Source of the DNA: Mortierella alpina
Taxonomy: Eukaryota > Mortierellomycota > Mortierellomycetes > Mortierellales > Mortierellaceae
DNA: 64,000 nt
Reading direction: 5' to 3'
Assembly (NCBI GenBank): GCA_029449245.1
Contig: JANATF010000002.1
Location: 2,666,001-2,730,000 of the forward strand
The number at the start of each line of letters is the position of its first letter. The stretch's first letter is position 1. The notes below the pieces were generated by a model, which did no database searches, was not told the DNA's origin, and saw only the letters and a program-made list of their open reading frames with translations. The position numbers and the translations under genes were made by a program. Positions 18,111 through 27,803 of the stretch are shown here, piece by piece.

Positions 18111-19862
18111 ATGGAAGAGACAGTCAATACCTCCCCCCTGCCCACCTCTGCTGCGCCCAAAGCGCGAAATGAGGTGGATTCCCCTGAATCTCACCAACCA
18201 TCGCAAAAAGACAAACAACAATCCGATCCTACCCCCGCCTTAAACAGTCCCAAATCGTTTGCTGATGCTGCACGTCCCATCCTGTCCAAGGAGAAGGTGC
18301 GAGCAGCATGGGGCCAGCTCCGAGCTGGGAGAGAGCGTCGAGAGGAGGTCGTGCAGGACCGACCCATCTCTGTCGCCTTTTCTCGCCACCAACTGGATGG
18401 CCTTTTTGCAGTACCCTACGACAAGGATCGCCACATGGTGACGGATGTAGTCAGTGCCATTCTCACCGCCTTCGCCTATGTCCCCGCCATCGACTCAGAC
18501 ATCCCTGGAGTATGTTACTTTGTGCTCCCCAAAACCGACACCTCCCTCACCTCCGATACAGTCATCCAGAGCAAAGGAGGACCATTGGAGATCGTCCCGG
18601 CGGTCTGGTCCCTCGGCTCAAGGATCCGCATCCGTGTAGACCAGATGGATCTGGGCGTCATGGATCGCAGAAAAGAGGTTTTGGACTCTATCTTTGGGGA
18701 CTACGGCAAAATCGTTCACATTAACAATCACTACTACAAGGGCACCAGGACCCTTATGACCTCCTTTGACTTTGTTCTTGAGATCCCTCAGGGGGCTCCT
18801 GGCGATCTCATGATCCCGAGAGTCATCCCTGTCAGAGGGAGCAATGTTCTATTCATTTGGAACTCACCCCCCTTTTGCTTCCGCTGCGGCCTAGAGGGCC
18901 ACACGAAAGCTCTGTGCCCATGCCCCTCAGACTTTCAGCTGTTCCATGCCCCCTTGGTTGACCATCCCATCATGGCGCGAGCCTTCCCAGACATTAAGGC
19001 ACCTCCTCGTGAGACCCCCAAAACGACGGCGGCACCAGCCTCTGTGGCTGCCAAGAACAAGCCCTCTGGGGACACCTGGACTGTGGTTGGTCCCAGTCAG
19101 CAAAGCGGTAAGAAGAGGGGACGCCGGGCGCTTGCGCCAATCTCTTCCTTGGATGGAGTCACAACGTCGGCATCAGACAGTGACACGCCCAGACCATCCA
19201 GGAAGCAGTCGGCCCCTCGCAATCAGTCCAAGGAAAGTGCCACTGCCATTTTACCTTCTCTATCAGACCCCGTCTCTGCCTCTGCCCTCGTGAAGACTGC
19301 ACCCACAGTTGAGACTGAAGCACATGCCTCTGCCCCCTCAACTTGTGTAGAGCCCCAGCCTGAGGTGCCGGCTCCTGAGCCCACCTCCGGGACCTCGGTC
19401 TCGCCCTCGGTGGCAGACCAGGTGCCCACGCCCCTGGCCTCAGATGATGCCTCTGAGACAGCGGAGCAAGATGTTGCCATGCCCACTGCGGCCCCAGACA
19501 CCCCAGAAACACCCCTCCACCATCCTGTAGAGCCCTACCCTGCACACACAGTGCCAGACACCCCTATCCCAGTGATCATCATTAGCGAGGAACCAGGATC
19601 CACGGACGACGTCAATATGACCACCAAACAGGACGGCATGCGAGCCAAACTCGCTGACAAGAAGGCCTCTCGGGAGTCCAAAATCATGGCCAGGAAGGGC
19701 CTCGACGGCATATTTGACCCGGCCTCCGTCCTGGTTGGTAAGAAGAGTAAGGCCAAGGAGAAGTCCTCGGCCAAGGCCTCTACCAGAGCTTCTGGGCCCA
19801 CGGTGGATAGCATGGGCATCCCCGTTGTGGTGGCCGCTGACCACGCCACGCCTTCAGGGTAA
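18111..19862 (+). CDS. Non-LTR retrotransposon ORF1 (Gag-like, zinc knuckle), copy 2
   Basis: 583 residues with the CX2CX4HX4C knuckle at residues 256-269. It differs from copy 1 by one residue (VSASALVK) and from copy 3 by two (SLTSDT, VEPYPAHT). Role as for copy 1. Confidence 0.93.
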   Translation: MEETVNTSPLPTSAAPKARNEVDSPESHQPSQKDKQQSDPTPALNSPKSFADAARPILSKEKVRAAWGQLRAGRERREEVVQDRPISVAFSRHQLDGLFAVPYDKDRHMVTDVVSAILTAFAYVPAIDSDIPGVCYFVLPKTDTSLTSDTVIQSKGGPLEIVPAVWSLGSRIRIRVDQMDLGVMDRRKEVLDSIFGDYGKIVHINNHYYKGTRTLMTSFDFVLEIPQGAPGDLMIPRVIPVRGSNVLFIWNSPPFCFRCGLEGHTKALCPCPSDFQLFHAPLVDHPIMARAFPDIKAPPRETPKTTAAPASVAAKNKPSGDTWTVVGPSQQSGKKRGRRALAPISSLDGVTTSASDSDTPRPSRKQSAPRNQSKESATAILPSLSDPVSASALVKTAPTVETEAHASAPSTCVEPQPEVPAPEPTSGTSVSPSVADQVPTPLASDDASETAEQDVAMPTAAPDTPETPLHHPVEPYPAHTVPDTPIPVIIISEEPGSTDDVNMTTKQDGMRAKLADKKASRESKIMARKGLDGIFDPASVLVGKKSKAKEKSSAKASTRASGPTVDSMGIPVVVAADHATPSG

Positions 19863-19989
19863 ATCCCAGGGGGGGCTGGCCGAGACATCCCTCAGTGTAT
19901 AATACCCAGACATTGTACACTCACATCTCTCTTGAGCGCCTCGCCCCCCCTCCCCTTCTTTCTTCTTCCCCTCTCTACCTTGTTCCCCA

Positions 19990-22900
19990 ATGATTGAGTA
20001 CAACAACTTGAGAGTATGCACATTGAACGTCCGATCGATCGTGCGTGAGGCTATGAGGAGATCCTTCTTCTCTTGGCTAAGGACCCAAAAACAATACGAC
20101 ATTATCGCCCTACAGGAGACTGTGATGAACCCAGGACCCAACGACAACGAGGCGGCTCGACAGGCAAAGTGGGCAAGGGAATGGAAGGGACCTATCGTCT
20201 TCTCCAAACACTGTGCCACCCTCTGCAACAACAGCCGTCTCTCTCTACACAACCCCCAACAATACCTCGAAGGAAGGCTACTAACGGTCGAGGTGGTTTG
20301 CGACAACAAGCTTGACGAGAAGCTCTGCATTGCCAACGTGTATGCACCATCCAACAACGGTTGTAGTCAAGACAACCTCACGCCCGAGACCTTCCTCCAA
20401 CAACTACCATACACCGCCCTCAACAACTACGACCATAAGCTCATTCTGGGCGACTTCAACGTGGTCGCTAACCCTCGCCTTGATCAAAACCCACCAGGCA
20501 GGCTCCGCACTGTCGCACGCTGGACCCTATTCAGCGAGGCATTTTCCCGCCTTGACGTCGTGGACATCGCTCCGGAGGCACCTGTGGACGAGAATGGCAA
20601 GGTGACTGATAACCACTTCACTCATGAGTACAGACGAAACAACAGCCTTCGTATGTCGCGCATCGATTATATCACTGTTTCCTCCCCTCTCCGGGATAGG
20701 GTAGCTTACTACCAGGTCTCCTCGGCTCCGTTTGTCAACTCGGACCACAGACTGGTCTCCGCGGTGATTAACTCGACTACACGACCCCGCAAACCCAAGG
20801 CCGCCCCGTCTCTTGACATTCGGATCCTCTCTGACCAGAGCTTCCGCGCTCAGATCCGCCAAACCTTGGAAAAATGCCAGCAAACTAGGACCACTCGCCC
20901 TGAATTATACCCCTCACCGGGCCACTTTTGGGACGAGTGCAAAGATAAGTTCCTACTGCTGGGTCAACAGTTTCGCAACAAACAACGCTCTACTGCCACG
21001 AGAAAGCGTGTCCTCCTCCAGAAGACTCTGAAGGAGGCAGACATACTCCTCAACCAAAACCCGAACTCGTCTGAAGCCCTTTGTCATCGTCTGGATGCTC
21101 TTGCTGAACTAGAACGCCTGGAGGCTGACGCGATGCAACACACGGCTACTTTGGCCAAGGTCCGTTGGCTGGAGGAAGGCGAGAAGGCCTCACCCTTCTT
21201 TACCGACAACCTCAAGCGAGAGCGCCAGAGGAAGGACATCAAAGCACTAAAGTCTAGTTCAGGAGTCAGCACCCAAGTCCCGGAGGAGATGGACTCGATT
21301 GCTCGCCAGTTTTACACTCAACTATACGCGTCTCAACCAACGGATACCACCGCACAGGACACGCTCCTGGAGTGCGTGGAGAGGAAGATCCTACCGGACT
21401 GCAGTGCCATCCTGGATGAAGATCTGACATTGCAGGAGATTAAAAAATCAATCGACTCTATGGACCTTCGCTCTTCACCAGGATCGGACGGCCTCCCTTA
21501 TGAATTTTACAAAACTTTCAAACATGACGTTGCCCCTATCCTTCTGGAGATGTTCAACTCGATCACGGACACTGACGGCGCACATCCAACCTCGCACGGG
21601 ATCGCCCTCACAACTCTGATCCACAAAAAAGCCTGCAAGGAGGAGATGAAAAACTACCGACCGATCTCACTCACACAGACTGACTACAAGATCTTCACAA
21701 AGGCTTTGACGAACAGGATCAACCCAGTCGCCAAAACGGTCATCAAACCGTGGCAGACAGGCTTTATCCCAGGTAGACAGGGCCATGATAATGTTATGCT
21801 TATCGAGCTCCTGTCACAGTACGTCAACGACGGATCCCACGGTGATTACGCGATCCTCTCACTGGACCAGGAGAAGGCGTACGATAGAGTGGAGTGGGGG
21901 TACCTCTCCAGGGTGTTGGTGACATTTGGATTCGGAGCCAGGATGCGCAATTGGATCAGATGCTGCTACACCAATCTGACAGCCAGACTCCTCATCAATG
22001 GCCGACAATCAGCCCCCTACCCAGTCGAACGAGGTCTCCGGCAAGGAGACCCTCTTGCACCAATCTTATTCAATTTTGTCCTGGAGCCCTTCCTCCTGTA
22101 CTACCACAGGCACGCGAGTGGCATTAGAGTCGAGGACATGGGCTTCAAAGTCGCAGCCTTTGCCGATGACACCAATTTGTTTATCCAGCCTGGAGACGAG
22201 CAGCACGCACTGCGAGCGATCGAACTTCACGAGAAGGCATCCGGCGCCAAGGTCAACCAGGACAAAACGGAGGTAATACCACTCACTAGGGGGGCGACGA
22301 CAACCATTGTCTTCCCGTCCTTTACAGTCAAACCATTCGAGGACCCGTTCACCCACCTGGGGGTCATCATACAACCCTCAGGGCGTCTTATGGTGCCCAT
22401 CGAAAAGGCCATTCTGGAGGACCTCAAGTCCACAGTCCAAGCGTGGCACAGGAGGCGCCTGTCGTTCGCTGGGCGGGTCACGGCCGCCAACACATATCTG
22501 TTATCCAAACTCTGGCACGTTGCCCCCTTTTATACGTTCAGCAAAAAGTTTTTCAAGGCAGTTGACACCATCACAAAGGCCCTCCTCTGGCACGACAAAC
22601 CAGCTAGGGTCTCGTTGTCATGGTACCGCCTGCCTCGGAAAGACGGGGGCTGGGGCCTCATCAACCCTGAGACTCAATGCCAGGCCCTGAAGGCGAAATG
22701 GTTAGCGCGATGGAGAACTCAACGCACCCGCTGGAGACGGCTCTTTACGTTGTCGGCCCAAGGATGCTATGGCCTCAATGACGTTGATGCTACTGAATCC
22801 TTTCTTGCGACTCCCACTATACAGCAGGCCATCGTGGGTGGCCCCATGCACTCCTCGACTACAGCACAGGCCACCACAGCCTTCGCCAAACTGGACGTCA

Positions 22901-23991
22901 AGGACATATCTCCCATGGAAGCGGTCTCACTTGCTCAAAAAAAGAACGCGGACTCGAAGATTGGCGGCCACACTAAATACGGCGACAAATACCTTATATC
23001 TGAGTTCACGGTCAGGACGGCTCGGCAGTACCTGGATGAGAAGGCGCTTGAGGCTCACAAGGCGAGACCTCGACCCTCAAAGCTCTCCCTCCAGGCGCCC
23101 ATCTTTGCCAACCTACCCCTCCGTGATATCACGCCAGACACAGCAGCCAGGGTCGAACTGGACTTGAGGACAGCGCGCGCGATGGCGGCTACACATGACC
23201 CCACCATTGACCCAGTCCCAACACCCAAGGACATCGCTGAAGCACAGAAGGCAGCCGAGATCTCACTACCCGATGCCCAGTGGACAGTCTTTTTCTCTCG
23301 CCTCCACTGCCGTCAACGTCGCACCAATGAGAAGGACTTTCTGTACCTCATTGCTCACCGCAAGATATACACCCACGGTATCAAGAGCAACTTTGGATAC
23401 GAAGACTCACCCTCACCTGGTTGTAGGAGATGCAAGATAGCCGATCCCGACCTCGACCCACCCTTTGAGACCCGTCGCCACGCCTTTCACTCGTGCCCGT
23501 CGGTCCTGGTACTCTGGACACAGGCCCTACGATGGCTGCAGCAGTTGCTGCCACAGCAGCAGCTAAGTGACGACGGTCTTCAGTTGATCCTCTGTTGGCC
23601 AGCAACCACTGCACTGCCCACTATCGTAATCCATCTCCACTCGGTCGTAACGCATGCCATCTACCGTACTTACTGCAAGTTAGGGGACGGTGAGCCTCTG
23701 AGGCCCAACCAACTATCATGGATGGCCCTCACCGCTTTCCAGTCCCGCGGTCGGCTTGAACTCGTCCGAGCACTACACAAGGATCAGCGTGAACGGGAGC
23801 GAGTGCCCAGAACTGGCGCCCGACAACCACGAGAACCTCCGGACCCAGATCACCACTACAAAGTCTTCAAGGCTGAATGGCACCACCCGCCCCACATTGT
23901 GGTGTCTGACGATACCATCTCCTTTGGGGACATGTGGGTGCTGCAGGACCAGGAAGCCCTCTCGGTAGACGACCCTGTCGACCTCGAGTAA
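19990..23991 (+). CDS. Non-LTR retrotransposon ORF2: APE endonuclease, reverse transcriptase and zinc finger, copy 2
   Basis: 1333 residues, identical to the copy 1 protein. The endonuclease, reverse transcriptase (FADD at 724-727) and C-terminal Cys/His finger are all intact, so this copy should encode a working enzyme. Confidence 0.96.
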   Translation: MIEYNNLRVCTLNVRSIVREAMRRSFFSWLRTQKQYDIIALQETVMNPGPNDNEAARQAKWAREWKGPIVFSKHCATLCNNSRLSLHNPQQYLEGRLLTVEVVCDNKLDEKLCIANVYAPSNNGCSQDNLTPETFLQQLPYTALNNYDHKLILGDFNVVANPRLDQNPPGRLRTVARWTLFSEAFSRLDVVDIAPEAPVDENGKVTDNHFTHEYRRNNSLRMSRIDYITVSSPLRDRVAYYQVSSAPFVNSDHRLVSAVINSTTRPRKPKAAPSLDIRILSDQSFRAQIRQTLEKCQQTRTTRPELYPSPGHFWDECKDKFLLLGQQFRNKQRSTATRKRVLLQKTLKEADILLNQNPNSSEALCHRLDALAELERLEADAMQHTATLAKVRWLEEGEKASPFFTDNLKRERQRKDIKALKSSSGVSTQVPEEMDSIARQFYTQLYASQPTDTTAQDTLLECVERKILPDCSAILDEDLTLQEIKKSIDSMDLRSSPGSDGLPYEFYKTFKHDVAPILLEMFNSITDTDGAHPTSHGIALTTLIHKKACKEEMKNYRPISLTQTDYKIFTKALTNRINPVAKTVIKPWQTGFIPGRQGHDNVMLIELLSQYVNDGSHGDYAILSLDQEKAYDRVEWGYLSRVLVTFGFGARMRNWIRCCYTNLTARLLINGRQSAPYPVERGLRQGDPLAPILFNFVLEPFLLYYHRHASGIRVEDMGFKVAAFADDTNLFIQPGDEQHALRAIELHEKASGAKVNQDKTEVIPLTRGATTTIVFPSFTVKPFEDPFTHLGVIIQPSGRLMVPIEKAILEDLKSTVQAWHRRRLSFAGRVTAANTYLLSKLWHVAPFYTFSKKFFKAVDTITKALLWHDKPARVSLSWYRLPRKDGGWGLINPETQCQALKAKWLARWRTQRTRWRRLFTLSAQGCYGLNDVDATESFLATPTIQQAIVGGPMHSSTTAQATTAFAKLDVKDISPMEAVSLAQKKNADSKIGGHTKYGDKYLISEFTVRTARQYLDEKALEAHKARPRPSKLSLQAPIFANLPLRDITPDTAARVELDLRTARAMAATHDPTIDPVPTPKDIAEAQKAAEISLPDAQWTVFFSRLHCRQRRTNEKDFLYLIAHRKIYTHGIKSNFGYEDSPSPGCRRCKIADPDLDPPFETRRHAFHSCPSVLVLWTQALRWLQQLLPQQQLSDDGLQLILCWPATTALPTIVIHLHSVVTHAIYRTYCKLGDGEPLRPNQLSWMALTAFQSRGRLELVRALHKDQRERERVPRTGARQPREPPDPDHHYKVFKAEWHHPPHIVVSDDTISFGDMWVLQDQEALSVDDPVDLE

Positions 23992-24065
23992 CTGCTTGGT
24001 TTCTGTCGCTATTCACCCTTGTTCTTTGGATTCTTCCTACTCTTTATTTTTATCTTTTATTTTTT

Positions 24066-24710
24066 CTACTTCTTGTTATACGCCTCGAGCCTGGACCAGT
24101 ACGCCCGGGCCAGAGCGCCCTGCTCTCTGACTCGCTCTTCCAACCGCCGAACCGCTTCTGCGTGTTCCTGCACCATGGCGGCGTACTGCTCTTGCTGAGG
24201 ACACAACTGCAGCACTAGTTGCTGCAGACGCTCTTGGAGGCCCACCTTGTCACTCTGAAGCACGTCCCACATCCGCTGGAGACCGGCCCTGTCCTCAACG
24301 CTCACCTCGTGGTGCAAGATCCGCTCCTCGAGCAGCGCGAGTCGCTCGATCGTGGTGTGCAAGTTCCCTTGGAGCTTCCAAAACCACAAGACACCGACGT
24401 CCTGCCCCCTAGGCTCTGCTTCAGGATCAGGGGCCTCATAAGTGGGAGGCCCTGTGATCTCTCCACCGGCGCCACCTGGACTAGCGGGAGAGGACAAGGG
24501 CGACAACTCTGGCGACGGACTGGCAACGGCCTGACTGAGCTCGAACCCACCTTCGTCCGAGTCCTGAACGAACGTGGTATCGCGCTCTCCAGCTGGACTA
24601 CCGGCAGGACTCAGCGGCTCCAACAGTGGTGACTGCTGGCGCGAGTCAGGACCGCTGGACCTCCTGCGGAGGGGCCTCAAACTGGGTGAAAGAATGGTTC
24701 TGGAGGTCAT
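24066..24710 (-). CDS. ORF3: antisense coiled-coil ORF, copy 2
   Basis: 214 residues from the ATG at 24710 (300 from the upstream in-frame ATG at 24968), identical to copy 1. Function unknown. Domain description as for copy 1. Confidence 0.55.
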   Translation of the reverse strand: MTSRTILSPSLRPLRRRSSGPDSRQQSPLLEPLSPAGSPAGERDTTFVQDSDEGGFELSQAVASPSPELSPLSSPASPGGAGGEITGPPTYEAPDPEAEPRGQDVGVLWFWKLQGNLHTTIERLALLEERILHHEVSVEDRAGLQRMWDVLQSDKVGLQERLQQLVLQLCPQQEQYAAMVQEHAEAVRRLEERVREQGALARAYWSRLEAYNKK

Positions 24711-25754
24711 GGTGTTTTTCGTGATGGAGTGGTTGGGGACAATGGTGATGGTGAATTGAGGAAAAGGAATGGCGAAAAGGAATGGCGGACGCAATGGAGT
24801 GAATTTATGCTCTCCATTTCGAATGTCGTGGAAGGAGTCAGCGTGGAGAGGAAATGGCGTGATGGTGGAGAGGCAAGGTGGACCAATGGGAGATCTTGTC
24901 GTCGCCATCCTCTTTCTTTTTTTCCTCTCTCTTTGGGCATGCACTCTGACGTACAGTCCTCCATTCACTTTCTCTTATTTTTCCTTTCTTTTTTTTCTCC
25001 TCTCCCTCCTTGTCCCATCTACCGCTGCATCTTCTCTCCCCCTCACCGTCAGCGCCCTCCCACCATCAGCTCTTCTACCCAACCCCCCTATACACCCACA
25101 CACACCCACACACACTCACACAACAACAACCAACTACCATTAGCGCGAGCCCATAGGACCCGCCACAGACGACCCACAGACCCGCCGGCCATGGACCTCT
25201 GACTCAAGTGCCTCAAGACCGAGCGGCCTCACCCTCCCCACACTTATGCATCCGGACCTGGCACCTCCGATGGCGATGTGTGGGTGCCCACAGACCATGA
25301 GGGTCCCGGCCGACACCTCTGTCGCCGAAGAGCAGCTGCCTGCCCCCAGCTGCTTACCAGGATCACTCCCTTGACTCCTGTAGAGCAGCCCTGCCCCCCT
25401 GAGGGCTGCTGACCCAGACCTTTTTGCCATTTTTTTTACTACCCTCCCACACACGGGAGGGCCCCGAGTGTGCTCCCTGACACTCCACCCGCAATCTGTG
25501 CTCCCTGAGATTGCTTGTACTATACAAACACATACCCGCTCTATTTTTCCGTCTGGTCCTACCCTGCCTCACCGCAGCGGCTCGGGGGCCAGCTGTTCTT
25601 CCTGGTTTTTGGTCTGGGTCATTTTGACTTGCGGCTTCTTGAGGTTTCCACCTTTCACCCTACATAGCATATGAACTTTTTTTCACTGCCAGGAGGGACA
25701 CCCCCACCCGTGGGAAAGTCCCGACCTAAAATAAAGCACCTCATCATATGGTGA

Positions 25755-25778
25755 GGTCTGCTGGCCCAATGGAAAGGC
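25755..25778 (+). repeat. Target-site duplication between copies 2 and 3 (tRNA-Arg nt 1-24)
   Basis: Identical to the tRNA-Arg 5' part. It directly joins the copy 2 tail hairpin to the copy 3 leader. Confidence 0.95.
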
Positions 25779-25924
25779 ACCTTTCCCTCTTACCTCCTTC
25801 GTACCCCTACCCTGGAGGCCCCCTTGTTTTGAATAAACCATAAACACAGCCCCACAGCAAAACATCGGCCACGCGAGCGACGGGTATCAGCGCACTCCCC
25901 TTACCCTCCCCCACCTTTTCCATT

Positions 25925-27676
25925 ATGGAAGAGACAGTCAATACCTCCCCCCTGCCCACCTCTGCTGCGCCCAAAGCGCGAAATGAGGTGGATTCCCCTG
26001 AATCTCACCAACCATCGCAAAAAGACAAACAACAATCCGATCCTACCCCCGCCTTAAACAGTCCCAAATCGTTTGCTGATGCTGCACGTCCCATCCTGTC
26101 CAAGGAGAAGGTGCGAGCAGCATGGGGCCAGCTCCGAGCTGGGAGAGAGCGTCGAGAGGAGGTCGTGCAGGACCGACCCATCTCTGTCGCCTTTTCTCGC
26201 CACCAACTGGATGGCCTTTTTGCAGTACCCTACGACAAGGATCGCCACATGGTGACGGATGTAGTCAGTGCCATTCTCACCGCCTTCGCCTATGTCCCCG
26301 CCATCGACTCAGACATCCCTGGAGTGTGTTACTTTGTGCTCCCCAAAACCGACACCTCCCTCACCCCCGATACAGTCATTCAGAGCAAAGGAGGACCATT
26401 GGAGATCGTCCCGGCGGTCTGGTCCCTCGGCTCAAGGATCCGCATCCGTGTAGACCAGATGGATCTGGGCGTCATGGATCGCAGAAAAGAGGTTTTGGAC
26501 TCTATCTTTGGGGACTACGGCAAAATCGTTCACATTAACAATCACTACTACAAGGGCACCAGGACCCTTATGACCTCCTTTGACTTTGTTCTTGAGATCC
26601 CTCAGGGGGCTCCTGGCGATCTCATGATCCCGAGAGTCATCCCTGTCAGAGGGAGCAATGTTCTATTCATTTGGAACTCACCCCCCTTTTGCTTCCGCTG
26701 CGGCCTAGAGGGCCACACGAAAGCTCTGTGCCCATGCCCCTCAGACTTTCAGCTGTTCCATGCCCCCTTGGTTGACCATCCCATCATGGCGCGAGCCTTC
26801 CCAGACATTAAGGCACCTCCTCGTGAGACCCCCAAAACGACGGCGGCACCAGCCTCTGTGGCTGCCAAGAACAAGCCCTCTGGGGACACCTGGACTGTGG
26901 TTGGTCCCAGTCAGCAAAGCGGTAAGAAGAGGGGACGCCGGGCGCTTGCGCCAATCTCTTCCTTGGATGGAGTCACAACGTCGGCATCAGACAGTGACAC
27001 GCCCAGACCATCCAGGAAGCAGTCGGCCCCTCGCAATCAGTCCAAGGAAAGTGCCACTGCCATTTTACCTTCTCTATCAGACCCCGTCTCTGCCTCTGCC
27101 CTCGTGAAGACTGCACCCACAGTTGAGACTGAAGCACATGCCTCTGCCCCCTCAACTTGTGTAGAGCCCCAGCCTGAGGTGCCGGCTCCTGAGCCCACCT
27201 CCGGGACCTCGGTCTCGCCCTCGGTGGCAGACCAGGTGCCCACGCCCCTGGCCTCAGATGATGCCTCTGAGACAGCGGAGCAAGATGTTGCCATGCCCAC
27301 TGCGGCCCCAGACACCCCAGAAACACCCCTCCACCATCCTGTAGAGCCCTGCCCTGCACACACAGTGCCAGACACCCCTATCCCAGTGATCATCATTAGC
27401 GAGGAACCAGGATCCACGGACGACGTCAATATGACCACCAAACAGGACGGCATGCGAGCCAAACTCGCTGACAAGAAGGCCTCTCGGGAGTCCAAAATCA
27501 TGGCCAGGAAGGGCCTCGACGGCATATTTGACCCGGCCTCCGTCCTGGTTGGTAAGAAGAGTAAGGCCAAGGAGAAGTCCTCGGCCAAGGCCTCTACCAG
27601 AGCTTCTGGGCCCACGGTGGATAGCATGGGCATCCCCGTTGTGGTGGCCGCTGACCACGCCACGCCTTCAGGGTAA
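25925..27676 (+). CDS. Non-LTR retrotransposon ORF1 (Gag-like, zinc knuckle), copy 3
   Basis: 583 residues, intact, with the knuckle conserved. Differences from copy 2 are Pro in SLTPDT and Cys in VEPCPAHT. Several silent changes are also seen. Confidence 0.93.
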   Translation: MEETVNTSPLPTSAAPKARNEVDSPESHQPSQKDKQQSDPTPALNSPKSFADAARPILSKEKVRAAWGQLRAGRERREEVVQDRPISVAFSRHQLDGLFAVPYDKDRHMVTDVVSAILTAFAYVPAIDSDIPGVCYFVLPKTDTSLTPDTVIQSKGGPLEIVPAVWSLGSRIRIRVDQMDLGVMDRRKEVLDSIFGDYGKIVHINNHYYKGTRTLMTSFDFVLEIPQGAPGDLMIPRVIPVRGSNVLFIWNSPPFCFRCGLEGHTKALCPCPSDFQLFHAPLVDHPIMARAFPDIKAPPRETPKTTAAPASVAAKNKPSGDTWTVVGPSQQSGKKRGRRALAPISSLDGVTTSASDSDTPRPSRKQSAPRNQSKESATAILPSLSDPVSASALVKTAPTVETEAHASAPSTCVEPQPEVPAPEPTSGTSVSPSVADQVPTPLASDDASETAEQDVAMPTAAPDTPETPLHHPVEPCPAHTVPDTPIPVIIISEEPGSTDDVNMTTKQDGMRAKLADKKASRESKIMARKGLDGIFDPASVLVGKKSKAKEKSSAKASTRASGPTVDSMGIPVVVAADHATPSG

Positions 27677-27803
27677 ATCCCAGGGGGGGCTGGCCGAGAC
27701 ATCCCTCAGTGTATAATACCCAGACATTGTACACTCACATCTCTCTTGAGCGCCTCGCCCCCCCTCCCCTTCTTTCTTCTTCCCCTCTCTACCTTGTTCC
27801 CCA

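Larger units (their letters stand above)
17965..25754 (+). mobile_element. Full-length tRNA-Arg-specific non-LTR retrotransposon, family A copy 2
   Basis: Same 7790 bp length and layout as copy 1. The two copies differ at only a handful of positions by eye, all seen in ORF1 (near 19261 and 19281), and all ORFs are intact. Such identity means very recent duplication, by retrotransposition or by unequal crossing-over between tandem copies. Confidence 0.95.
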